10,185 nucleotides of DNA from Clostridia bacterium (GTDB lineage Bacteria > Bacillota > Clostridia > Oscillospirales > CAG-272). The DNA lies in assembly GCA_017466495.1 (NCBI GenBank), contig JAFTUB010000029.1:1-10185 (forward strand), read 5' to 3'. Shown here piece after piece: positions 1 through 6,509 of the stretch. A program made the position numbers and the translations under genes. The notes beneath the pieces are model-generated. The model was not told the DNA's origin, did not search any database, and was given only the letters and a program-made list of their open reading frames with translations. Numbering within the stretch: position 1 is the first letter of the stretch; every line of letters begins with the position of its first letter.

Positions 1-774
1 GAGCTGCCCGGGGCGGCGGATGAACTCATCGACCTGGGGCAGTTTTGGGACAGCCGCCGGCTGTCCGCCCATCGGGAGGAGATCCGGCAGTACAATCAGA
101 CGAAAAAAGCCGCCTACGCCCGCGCCTACCAATGGCTCGCCGCTGCCGCGGCGGTAAACCGCGCCATGCTGGCCATGCTGGAGGATTGCCTTGATCTGCC
201 CAAACTGCGGGGGGAGGTTCGCCGTCGGCTGGCGGGACTTCCTGCTGGGGAAGGGCGGGAGATCCCCGCACGGGTGTCGGCGGTGGGAATGAAGGGGAGC
301 GTCACCTTGCCTACCATGCACCGTGGCGCGGAACGTGCATTTATTCTGACCGAAACAAGGGGAGGCGGCGGACTGTTTTTGCGTGAACTTCTGCGGCTGG
401 TGCGGGAGAAACGAGCCGATGCCGAGGTTGCCCGTGTTCCTCTGGATCCCGCATGGGCGGAGGGGGTATTTCTTCCGGGGCTGGGAACTGCCTTTTTGGA
501 CGAAGGGGCTGCGGAGATGCCCCGGCCGCAGGATAAACTCATCCGGATGTCCCGCTTCTACCGTCCCGCAGAACTTCGCGCAAATCGGCGCGAGCTGCGG
601 CAGGCGGTACACAGCAAAGAGATGCTCATAGAAGGGGCTTCTGCCGCCTTCGGGGATGCCCGCTGTGCCCATTTCGCCCTGGAGGAGATCTACGCTGACG
701 CTATGGATTATTCGGCCCTGGAGAGCTTCTGTGCCGCTCTCATTCCCCGCATATTCGAGAATGAAGTGTACTGA
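1..774 (+). CDS. PRK06851-like P-loop ATPase family protein, C-terminal part (5' end outside window)
   Basis: The frame is open from base 1 to a TGA at 772-774, giving 257 visible residues; the start lies upstream. The first residues (LPGAADELIDLGQFWD) and the charged helical stretch after them match my memory of the end of the first nucleotide-binding half of the PRK06851 family, a Firmicutes group of P-loop proteins of unknown function built from two similar halves. The second half starts near residue 95. Its LDPAWAEGVFLPGLGTAF stretch (about 147-164) looks like the family's 'DP..hhhhPeLxhAhh' segment. Where the second half should carry a Walker A loop, residues 117-126 read TETRGGGGLF: the glycines remain but the GKS/T is gone, so this half probably does not bind ATP in the usual way. 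No signal peptide or membrane segment is visible in this part. The next gene has its own promoter 7 bases downstream. The family assignment is from memory of its motifs and is moderately sure; the biological role is unknown. Confidence 0.6.
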   Translation, partial: ELPGAADELIDLGQFWDSRRLSAHREEIRQYNQTKKAAYARAYQWLAAAAAVNRAMLAMLEDCLDLPKLRGEVRRRLAGLPAGEGREIPARVSAVGMKGSVTLPTMHRGAERAFILTETRGGGGLFLRELLRLVREKRADAEVARVPLDPAWAEGVFLPGLGTAFLDEGAAEMPRPQDKLIRMSRFYRPAELRANRRELRQAVHSKEMLIEGASAAFGDARCAHFALEEIYADAMDYSALESFCAALIPRIFENEVY

Positions 775-781
775 TGTCCCC

Positions 782-810
782 TTGCGCTGACGGGAATTTT
801 GTGGTATACT
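782..810 (+). promoter_or_regulatory. Sigma-A type promoter with extended -10 for the radical SAM gene
   Basis: TTGCGC (782-787) and TATACT (805-810) are separated by 17 bases, and TGG directly before the -10 supplies the extended -10 TGn element. Transcription would start near 817, leaving a leader of about 25 bases before the GTG at 842. It begins 7 bases after the upstream stop codon, so the radical SAM gene need not depend on read-through. Confidence 0.7.
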
Positions 811-828
811 GTATGCATCAAGATCTTT

Positions 829-834
829 CGAGGT
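829..834 (+). promoter_or_regulatory. Ribosome binding site that selects the GTG at 842
   Basis: GAGGTG at 829-834 sits 7 bases before the GTG at 842. The earlier in-frame GTG at 833 overlaps this site and cannot use it, so 842 is preferred. Confidence 0.65.
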
Positions 835-841
835 GCTTCTC

Positions 842-2278
842 GTGCATATCGCCCTATTTGCCGTCAACGGCGGCTACACCCATACCAACCTGGCCATCCG
901 CTGTCTGCGGCGATGCCTGACGGCCGACGGCTTCCCGGTGACCCTCATTGAGCACAATCTCAGGGATCGCACCGACGTGATGCTGGATGCTCTTGTCGCC
1001 GCTGGGGCCGATGTATACGGCTTTTCCTGGGATATTTGGAATCTCCCCCTGATGCTGACCCTGGCCGCCGACCTCAAGGCCATCCGCCCCGATGCGGTGA
1101 TTTGGTTCGGTGGGCCGGAGGTGTCCTACGCTACCGAGCGCTTTGCGGAGGTGCTGGGCACCCATGTGGATTATATCGTCAGCGGAGAAGGCGAGGGAGC
1201 CGTGTCGGCTTTGGTACGCGCTTTGGCCGAGGGGAATCCTCCCACTGACCGTATTCTGTACGGTACCCCGGAACCCCTGATGGAGGGAATTGCCTACGGC
1301 GATGAGGAGAATCTGCAGGGTCGGCTGGTTTACTACGAATCGGCCAGGGGCTGCCCTTTTTCCTGCAGCTATTGCCTCTCTTCCCGCACGTCGGGTGTCC
1401 GAGCCAAGCCTGCCGACACGGTGATTGCCGACCTGCGCCGCTTTGAAGGGCGGGGCGTGCGCACGGTCAAGTTGGTGGATCGAACCTTTAATTTTTCTTC
1501 CTCCCGCGCAAACGCCATTTGGCGCGCTCTGCTGACCGATGAATGGCAGGGAGAATATCACTTTGAGGTCTGCGCATCCCTTTTGGACGAGGAAAGCCTG
1601 TCCATCCTTGCGCAGATGCCCGCCGGCCGAGTCCGCCTGGAGGTAGGCTTGCAGAGTACCAATCCCCCGACGCTTGCGGCGGTGAATCGCCGCATTGACC
1701 CCGAGGCGGTGATCCGTCGCCTGGAGCAGCTGCATCGTGAGAGCAAGGTTCATATTCATTTGGACTTGATCGCGGGTCTGCCCAATGAGGATTATGCACG
1801 TTTTGCCCGCTCCTTTGACGAGGCCTATTTCTGCTGTGATGTGCTCCAGCTGGGACACCTCAAACTCCTGCACGGTACCGAACTTCGCCGCCGTGCCGCA
1901 GAGTACGGCTATACCTGTACCGAGCGTCCCCCCTATGCTGTTCTCTCCAACCGTTGGATGAGCTACGGGGAATTGCGCCGCCTGGACGGCATTGCCGATC
2001 TGTTAGAGCGCTATCGGGACAGCGGCCGCTTCTCCCGTGCCCTTGATGTACTGATCCCCCGTGATTGCTCACCCTTTTCCCGTTGGGAGGGACTGATGGA
2101 CTACATCCGCACCGCAGACGGCCGGCCGATTTCGCGGATCTCCCAGCCTGACGCCTACCGTTTGCTTTTCGGTTATGCGGAGACGGTGCTCGGTGGGACC
2201 GCGCTTGCGGCGTTTGATACCGCCCTGCGTGCCGATTATGCCGCCGCCGAGGTGCGGGGGACCCGTATCCCCTGGTAA
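842..2278 (+). CDS. B12-binding-domain radical SAM protein, DUF4080-type
   Basis: This 478-residue protein has the usual order for the family. Residues 1-140 form a Rossmann-like cobalamin-binding fold (opening MHIALFAVNGGYTHTNLAIR, with GGPEVS at 90-95 and SGEGE at 114-118). A radical SAM core follows, whose CxxxCxxC motif (C171, C175, C178) would ligate a 4Fe-4S cluster and S-adenosylmethionine; EVGLQS at 267-272 is also typical. The C-terminal part resembles the DUF4080 extension. I see no DxHxxG motif in the N-domain, so any cobalamin would not be bound through the classic histidine. The substrate is unknown: such enzymes often methylate unreactive carbons or rearrange substrates, but nothing nearby points to a pathway. 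It is probably cytosolic, since no signal peptide or membrane helix is seen. The GTG at 842 is chosen for its Shine-Dalgarno site and because the protein then starts where relatives do. The gene converges on ackA with 44 bases between the stop codons. Confidence 0.88.
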   Translation: MHIALFAVNGGYTHTNLAIRCLRRCLTADGFPVTLIEHNLRDRTDVMLDALVAAGADVYGFSWDIWNLPLMLTLAADLKAIRPDAVIWFGGPEVSYATERFAEVLGTHVDYIVSGEGEGAVSALVRALAEGNPPTDRILYGTPEPLMEGIAYGDEENLQGRLVYYESARGCPFSCSYCLSSRTSGVRAKPADTVIADLRRFEGRGVRTVKLVDRTFNFSSSRANAIWRALLTDEWQGEYHFEVCASLLDEESLSILAQMPAGRVRLEVGLQSTNPPTLAAVNRRIDPEAVIRRLEQLHRESKVHIHLDLIAGLPNEDYARFARSFDEAYFCCDVLQLGHLKLLHGTELRRRAAEYGYTCTERPPYAVLSNRWMSYGELRRLDGIADLLERYRDSGRFSRALDVLIPRDCSPFSRWEGLMDYIRTADGRPISRISQPDAYRLLFGYAETVLGGTALAAFDTALRADYAAAEVRGTRIPW

Positions 2279-2279
2279 A

Positions 2280-2312
2280 CAAAAAAGCGTCTGCCGGAAA
2301 CCGGCAGACGCT
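2280..2312 (-). terminator. Intrinsic terminator of ackA
   Basis: A perfect 12-bp stem (2286-2297 with 2301-2312, loop AAA) lies 10 bases past the ackA stop. On the minus strand it is followed by TTTTTTGTTT (2285 down to about 2276). On the plus strand the stem is followed by AGGGGAAAAC, with no U-tract, so it should stop ackA transcripts but not those of the convergent radical SAM gene. Confidence 0.88.
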
Positions 2313-2322
2313 AGGGGAAAAC

Positions 2323-3531
2323 TTACTTGTTCAGAGCCTTGACGATGGCTTCGGTATCGGAAGCGATGACCAGCTCCTCGTTGGTGGGGATCAGCCATAC
2401 CTGAACCTTGGAGTTGTCGGTGGACAACTTGGTCAGCTTGCCGCGGACCGAGTTGTTGAGCTCCTTGTCAATTTCGATGCCCATGAAGTCCAGACCTTCC
2501 AGCGCACCTGCGCGAACCAGAGAGGTGTTCTCGCCGATACCTGCGGTGAAGACGAGGGCATCCAGGCCGCCCATGGATGCGGTGTAGGAACCGATGAACT
2601 TCTTGATCTGATAGTTGAGGATGTTGAGTGCAAGAGCCGCGCGCTCGTTGCCTTCGCCAATGGCATTCTCAATGTCACGGCAGTCGGAGGAAATGCCCGA
2701 GACGCCGAGGAAGCCGCACTTCTTGTTCATGAAGTCGCTCATCTGTGCAGGGGTGAAGCCTTCCTTCTCCATGATGAAGGTGACGATAGCGGGGTCGATG
2801 GCACCGCAGCGGGTACCCATGATCACGCCGTCCAGGGGAGTCAGACCCATGCTGGTGTCAATGACCTTACCGCCCTTGACTGCGGAAATGGAAGAACCGT
2901 TGCCCAGGTGGCAGGTGATGATCTTGGTCTCTTCAGCGGGCTTGCCCAGCAGCTTGATCATCTCGCCGGCAACATAGCGGTGGGAAGTACCGTGTGCACC
3001 GTAGCGGCGGATCTTGTACTTCTCGTACATCTCGTAGGGAATGGGGTAGTAGAAAGCCTCAGCAGGCATGGTCTGATGGAAAGCGGTGTCGAAAACAAGA
3101 ACCTGAGGAACATTGGGCATAACCTCGGTGCAGCCTGCGATACCCATTAGATGGGGGCCGGTGTGCAGAGGAGCCAGATCACGGCAGAGCTCGAGCTTCT
3201 CGATGACCTCGGGGGTAACGAGAACAGACTCAAAGAAGTAGGGACCGCCGTGCACAACACGGTGACCGACTGCCTCGATCTCGTCCATGCTCTTGACGCA
3301 GCCGTATTCGGGGTTGGTCAGGGCATCGACAACGATGCGGGTGGCAACGGCGTGGTTGGGCATTGCCAGCTCAGCGGTGTAGGTTTTGCCGCTCAGCAGC
3401 TGCTTGTGGGTGATCTTACCGTCGAGACCGATGCGTTCGCAGTTACCCTTTGCAACGACATTACCCGTGGTGGTATCAAAAAATTGATACTTGAGCGAGC
3501 TGGAGCCCGCATTGACAACAAGTACGTTCAT
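2323..3531 (-). CDS. ackA: Acetate kinase
   Basis: Acetate kinase reversibly converts acetyl-phosphate and ADP to acetate and ATP, the substrate-level phosphorylation step of acetate fermentation in the cytosol. The 402-residue length is normal. The ASKHA-fold motifs are present: NAGSSSLKY at 7-15, HRVVHGG around R91, the catalytic VFDTAFH with D148, GAHGTSH at 178-184 (H180), HLGNGSS at 208-214, GTRCGAIDP with R241, GIGEN at 331-335 and TNEE at 383-386. All residues expected for catalysis are in place. The ATG at 3529-3531 is preceded by GGAGG (3543-3547, minus strand) with an 11-base gap, slightly long but the only candidate. It is a single-gene unit with its own promoter and terminator; phosphotransacetylase (pta), its usual partner, is not in the window. 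Codons look biased toward C- or G-ending forms such as AAG and ATC, as expected for a highly expressed gene. Divergent from tmcAL. Confidence 0.98.
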   Translation of the reverse strand: MNVLVVNAGSSSLKYQFFDTTTGNVVAKGNCERIGLDGKITHKQLLSGKTYTAELAMPNHAVATRIVVDALTNPEYGCVKSMDEIEAVGHRVVHGGPYFFESVLVTPEVIEKLELCRDLAPLHTGPHLMGIAGCTEVMPNVPQVLVFDTAFHQTMPAEAFYYPIPYEMYEKYKIRRYGAHGTSHRYVAGEMIKLLGKPAEETKIITCHLGNGSSISAVKGGKVIDTSMGLTPLDGVIMGTRCGAIDPAIVTFIMEKEGFTPAQMSDFMNKKCGFLGVSGISSDCRDIENAIGEGNERAALALNILNYQIKKFIGSYTASMGGLDALVFTAGIGENTSLVRAGALEGLDFMGIEIDKELNNSVRGKLTKLSTDNSKVQVWLIPTNEELVIASDTEAIVKALNK

Positions 3532-3570
3532 ATGTAGCTAATCCTCCATTAAAATAAAACATACAAAGGT

Positions 3571-3599
3571 ATTATACACCAAATCGGCGTTGAATACAA
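3571..3599 (-). promoter_or_regulatory. Promoter of ackA
   Basis: Read on the minus strand, TTGTAT (3599-3594) and a consensus TATAAT (3576-3571) are separated by exactly 17 bases. Transcription would begin near 3564, about 33 bases before the ackA ATG. It lies in the 116-base gap between ackA and tmcAL. I found no equally good promoter for tmcAL on the plus strand there. Confidence 0.8.
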
Positions 3600-3647
3600 T
3601 ATCTTTTTACAAAAAAAGCGGAAATTTTGATCAACAGAGGCGAAAAA

Positions 3648-4859
3648 ATGAAAACAATCGCGATTATCTGTGAATACAACCCCTTCCATAACGGACATGC
3701 ATATCAGCTGGCCCGCTTGCGTGATGAGCATCCCGATGCGGTTCTGCTCTGCATCATGAGCGGATGTTTTACCCAGCGCGGGGAGCCTGCCGTTCTTTCC
3801 CCCTATGCCAGGGCCGAAGCCGCCATCGGCGGGGGAGCGGATCTCGTGCTGGAACTCCCTCAACCCTGGGCATCGGCCAGCGCAGAGTACTTCGCCGCAG
3901 GCGGAGTTGCCGTCGCCCATGGTCTTGGCTGTGTGGACGGGCTTGCTTTTGGCTGTGAGTCGGCAGATCCGGAGGCACCCATGCGGGTGGCCGAAGGGTT
4001 GGATTCCCCCCTGCTGCAGGCGCGGCTTGCCGCACCGCCGGAGAATCCTACCGAGGGCCCTGCCGCCCGAATCGCACGGCTGTACCGCGAGTGCATCGGT
4101 GATGACGGGGGAATGCTCTCGGCGCCCAACAACCTCCTTGCCGTGCAGTATTGCCGGGCGATTCGTCAGCTGAACTCTTCCATCAAGCCTTTGCCCATGC
4201 TCCGTCGCGGAAGCGGGTATCATTCTCCCGAATTGGAGGGGGAGAATCCCTCTGCCACCGCGGTGCGCTGCGCGCTGCGGCAGGGAAGTGATGTCGAGGC
4301 ACTTGCGGCACTCGGTGCGCATCTTCCCCTCACCACCTGTGCAGTGTTGGCGCGGGAAATTCAAGCGGGGCGGGGACCGGTATTTCCCGAAAATCTCAGT
4401 CAGGCCATCCTCAGCTTCTACCGCTTGGCCGCACCTGAAGCGCTGGAGGGCTGTGCATCCATGTCGGGAGGACTTCATCACCGACTGATCGCCGCTGCCC
4501 ATGAGGCGCGCACCGCCGGGGAGATGTTCACCCTGGCCGCCGCCAAGCATTACACCGATACCAGACTCTACCGTGCCGCTCTGCAGGGAATGCTGGGCGT
4601 CACTCCTGCCGACCTGGCAGAAAGCCCAGCCTGGACGCTTCTTCTCGGGGCTTCACAGCGGGGACTCTCCCTTCTGCGGGAGCTTCGCCGCAGAGACAGC
4701 CTGCCGATCATCACCAAGCCCGCCGATATTCCCACCGTCCTGTCTCCCCGTCAGGCTGAGCTCCACCGCCGTGCCGCTGCGCTGTACACCTTGGCAATGC
4801 CTGCGTCCGCCCCCAGCGCGGATTTTATCAACTACGCACCCTATCTTGCGAGGGCATGA
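3648..4859 (+). CDS. tmcAL: tRNA(Met) cytidine acetate ligase (TmcAL, YlbM/DUF795 family)
   Basis: TmcAL activates acetate with ATP to acetyl-AMP and transfers the acetyl group to the wobble cytidine of elongator tRNA-Met, forming N4-acetylcytidine. The 403-residue length fits the family. Visible signatures are the nucleotidyltransferase motif EYNPFHNGH (residues 9-17, HxGH at 14-17), SGCFTQRGEPA (38-48), the NNLLAVQY segment from residue 161, RRGSGYH around 189-195 and SATAVR at 202-207. The ATG at 3648 is chosen because AGAGG (3636-3640) lies 7 bases upstream and the protein then begins MKTIAIICEYNPFHNGH, as relatives do; an in-frame TTG at 3627 has no comparable site. It is divergent from ackA, so the gene using acetate sits beside the gene that makes or consumes it. 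Hand reading shows very high GC in places (45 of 60 bases at 4021-4080). The product is cytosolic. Confidence 0.93.
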   Translation: MKTIAIICEYNPFHNGHAYQLARLRDEHPDAVLLCIMSGCFTQRGEPAVLSPYARAEAAIGGGADLVLELPQPWASASAEYFAAGGVAVAHGLGCVDGLAFGCESADPEAPMRVAEGLDSPLLQARLAAPPENPTEGPAARIARLYRECIGDDGGMLSAPNNLLAVQYCRAIRQLNSSIKPLPMLRRGSGYHSPELEGENPSATAVRCALRQGSDVEALAALGAHLPLTTCAVLAREIQAGRGPVFPENLSQAILSFYRLAAPEALEGCASMSGGLHHRLIAAAHEARTAGEMFTLAAAKHYTDTRLYRAALQGMLGVTPADLAESPAWTLLLGASQRGLSLLRELRRRDSLPIITKPADIPTVLSPRQAELHRRAAALYTLAMPASAPSADFINYAPYLARA

Positions 4860-4903
4860 ACGGTGTTCATAGAAAATTATCTCTTTGGTTTTTCGGCTCG
4901 GTA

Positions 4904-4932
4904 TTGAAAAGTTTTCACCGATATGTTATAAT
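4904..4932 (+). promoter_or_regulatory. Near-consensus sigma-A promoter of the lipoprotein gene at 5002
   Basis: TTGAAA (4904-4909) and TATAAT (4927-4932) are spaced by exactly 17 bases, one mismatch from consensus over both boxes. The predicted start near 4939 gives a leader of about 60 bases. This is the strongest promoter on the plus strand of the window. Confidence 0.88.
4905..4917. promoter_or_regulatory. Operator-like perfect dyad over the -35 box
   Basis: TGAAAA-G-TTTTCA is a perfect 13-base inverted repeat with a single central base. It covers five of the six bases of the -35 element, a place where a bound protein would block RNA polymerase. It resembles, but does not meet, the CcpA cre consensus because the central CG is missing. 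The regulator is unknown, and AT-rich palindromes of this size can arise by chance. Confidence 0.35.
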
Positions 4933-4956
4933 TTACCTGTTGCCAATGTTCAGATT

Positions 4957-4979
4957 TGTTCGTCCCAAGCAGACGAATA
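4957..4979 (+). other. Short hairpin in the 5' leader of the lipoprotein mRNA
   Basis: TTCGTC (4959-4964) pairs with GACGAA (4972-4977) across a 7-base loop, extendable by a G-U and a U-A pair. It ends about 6 bases before the Shine-Dalgarno stretch. It could protect the mRNA or affect ribosome access. It has no U-tract and is not a terminator. Confidence 0.35.
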
Positions 4980-5001
4980 TTATGAAGGAAGGGGATATAA
5001 T

Positions 5002-6414
5002 ATGAAAAAGCTGACGATGTTTACAGCCTGGCTGCTGATTGCCGCAACCCTGTTGCTTTGCGGATGCACCTCCGGGGACGGCGGTACAGAGGACGGCGCG
5101 TTTACTACGCCTGCCGATGGGGAAGCTACCCAGTCTCCGGAAGAAGTGATGAGTTTTGTCCTGGCAACCGGGGATGGATCGGCGATCAGTATCACCCGCT
5201 CCGAGTACGGCAATGAAATCATGACGACTGCTTCGCTGAACCTGAGAAAGGCCATTGAAGCGAAAATCGGCAATGCGCCCGAGCTGAAAACCGACTGGGA
5301 AAAGGACATTCCCCGCAACAGTTACGGTGAGGTAGCGGGAAAAGAAATCCTGATCGGCAACACCAACCGTGTTGAGTCCCGCGATGCCCTGGCCGAGCTG
5401 GAGGCCGAGACTTTCGTGATCAAATGTACGGGAGAGAAACTGGTCATCGTCGGTGCCAACGATTATGCCACCAAAAATGCGGTGGATTATTTCATTGAGC
5501 ATTATGTGGATACAGCCGAGGGCGAGGTCCTTGCGATTCCCGCAAACCTCAACTATGTCGGTCAGGCATCCATACAGAAAATTGAGATGGCAGAGGGCGC
5601 TGATCTTCGCATTATGACCTTCAATATTGCGGGCTCTACCAAAGAATATGATGAACGAAAGGAGCATATTTCTACTGCGATTATCGATTACCTTCCTGAT
5701 GTGGTCGGCATCCAGGAGGCAAACAAGACGTGTCATAGCCAAATTCTCTGCACTTCTGTTGTGGGAGAGTATTATGCGATGAATCACCCTACACACAGAA
5801 ACTCTTCTACCGTTAACTATACCGCTATTTTGTACCTCAAATCCAAGTACAAACAGGTAGAAGGCGGTGTGGAATGGCTGAATAGCAGATATAAGTTAAA
5901 CAACAATACCAAGTCTCTGTCCTGGACGGTACTGGAGCGTTTGTCCGACGGCAAGCGGTTTATTGTGGTGAATATGCACGGTGCGCTGTGGTTGGAAACT
6001 TATAAGCTCCCCGCCGGGGAAACCCATGCGTCCATGAAGGAAAAGGCAAGCAGCGCATGGAAGAAAGACAACGCCCAGCAGATGATCGACAAGATCACCG
6101 AGCTGCAGAACAAATACGGCAGCATTCCCGCATTCACCACGGGGGACTATAACTTCAACAGCAATAATGCCGCATACCGTGTCATGCAGTCTACAGGACT
6201 CAAGAGTGCACAGGATACGGCAGCTTCCGCCGTGAAGGGCGCATCTTATCACAGCAACGTAGGCGCACAGCCCGATGCCGGTGGGCTTGCCATCGACCAT
6301 ATCTTCTACACCCCTGATACCGCAAAACCTTTGGTCCATTTTATCTGCAAGAGACCGTCTGATCTCGCCGCCTCCGACCATTGTCCTGTTTACACGGATT
6401 TTGCGCTGAATTGA
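5002..6414 (+). CDS. Secreted lipoprotein: carbohydrate-enzyme-like N-domain plus endonuclease/exonuclease/phosphatase domain
   Basis: The 470-residue protein starts with a lipoprotein signal peptide (MKK, hydrophobic 7-20, lipobox LCGC with C22 as lipid anchor), so it should sit outside the membrane. Residues about 45-190 resemble the non-catalytic N-terminal domain found before alpha-glucuronidase-like and DUF4838 glycoside hydrolases, including the EILIGNTNR and FVIKCTGEKLVIVGA segments. From about 200 on lies an endonuclease/exonuclease/phosphatase fold with its metal and catalytic signatures intact: TFN (N208), GIQE (E239), VNMHG (N324, H326), GDYN (D382, N384), IDH (D432, H433) and SDHCP (D459, H460). 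It should be an active Mg-dependent phosphodiesterase or phosphatase; whether the substrate is nucleic acid, phospholipid or inositol phosphate cannot be told. The ATG at 5002 is chosen because GGAAGGGG ends 7 bases before it and the signal peptide begins there. A central stretch is GC-poor beside its neighbours (129 of 300 bases G+C at 5641-5940, hand count). Confidence 0.88.
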   Translation: MKKLTMFTAWLLIAATLLLCGCTSGDGGTEDGAFTTPADGEATQSPEEVMSFVLATGDGSAISITRSEYGNEIMTTASLNLRKAIEAKIGNAPELKTDWEKDIPRNSYGEVAGKEILIGNTNRVESRDALAELEAETFVIKCTGEKLVIVGANDYATKNAVDYFIEHYVDTAEGEVLAIPANLNYVGQASIQKIEMAEGADLRIMTFNIAGSTKEYDERKEHISTAIIDYLPDVVGIQEANKTCHSQILCTSVVGEYYAMNHPTHRNSSTVNYTAILYLKSKYKQVEGGVEWLNSRYKLNNNTKSLSWTVLERLSDGKRFIVVNMHGALWLETYKLPAGETHASMKEKASSAWKKDNAQQMIDKITELQNKYGSIPAFTTGDYNFNSNNAAYRVMQSTGLKSAQDTAASAVKGASYHSNVGAQPDAGGLAIDHIFYTPDTAKPLVHFICKRPSDLAASDHCPVYTDFALN

Positions 6415-6424
6415 ATGTTCAATT
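6409..6424. repeat. Inverted repeat at the 3' end of the lipoprotein gene, upstream of the next promoter
   Basis: AATTGAA and TTCAATT are exact inverted copies separated by TG. The repeat spans the stop codon at 6412-6414 and ends 12 bases before the -35 of the next promoter. A two-base centre is too tight for an RNA hairpin, so if functional it would be a DNA-binding site. It is AT-rich and could be chance. Confidence 0.3.
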
Positions 6425-6436
6425 TGGAAAATACAA

Positions 6437-6465
6437 TTGACTTCGATGCAAGAATGTGGTAGAAT
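6437..6465 (+). promoter_or_regulatory. Promoter of the small-protein gene and probably the DUF3048 lipoprotein gene
   Basis: TTGACT (6437-6442) and TAGAAT (6460-6465) are 17 bases apart, with TGG just before the -10 giving an extended -10. A TATACT at 6465-6470 is another -10-like hexamer but is too far from the -35. The start would fall near 6472, about 38 bases before the ATG at 6510. Confidence 0.75.
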
Positions 6466-6509
6466 ATACTGTAAGTGATTCTTTGAATTTTACCAAGGAG
6501 GAAAAATAT

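Noticed and set aside
854..1873. A 339-codon open frame on the minus strand.
   Set aside because: It is antisense to the radical SAM gene and shows no domain, start site or promoter.
3549..4550. A 333-codon open frame on the minus strand upstream of ackA.
   Set aside because: It is antisense to tmcAL, whose family motifs are all in place, and it would run through the ackA promoter.
4856..4870. ATGAAC/GTTCAT hairpin at the tmcAL stop codon as a terminator.
   Set aside because: The stem is only 6 bp, mostly A-T, with a 3-base loop, and no U-run follows directly; the nearest T-run is about 20 bases away.
4905..4917. A CcpA cre site at the lipoprotein promoter.
   Set aside because: The dyad is one base short of the cre spacing and lacks the central CG, so I keep it only as an unnamed operator-like dyad.
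4885..5001. A longer start for the lipoprotein at 4885.
   Set aside because: It would place the -35 and -10 boxes inside the coding region and bury the signal peptide; the ATG at 5002 has a good ribosome binding site.
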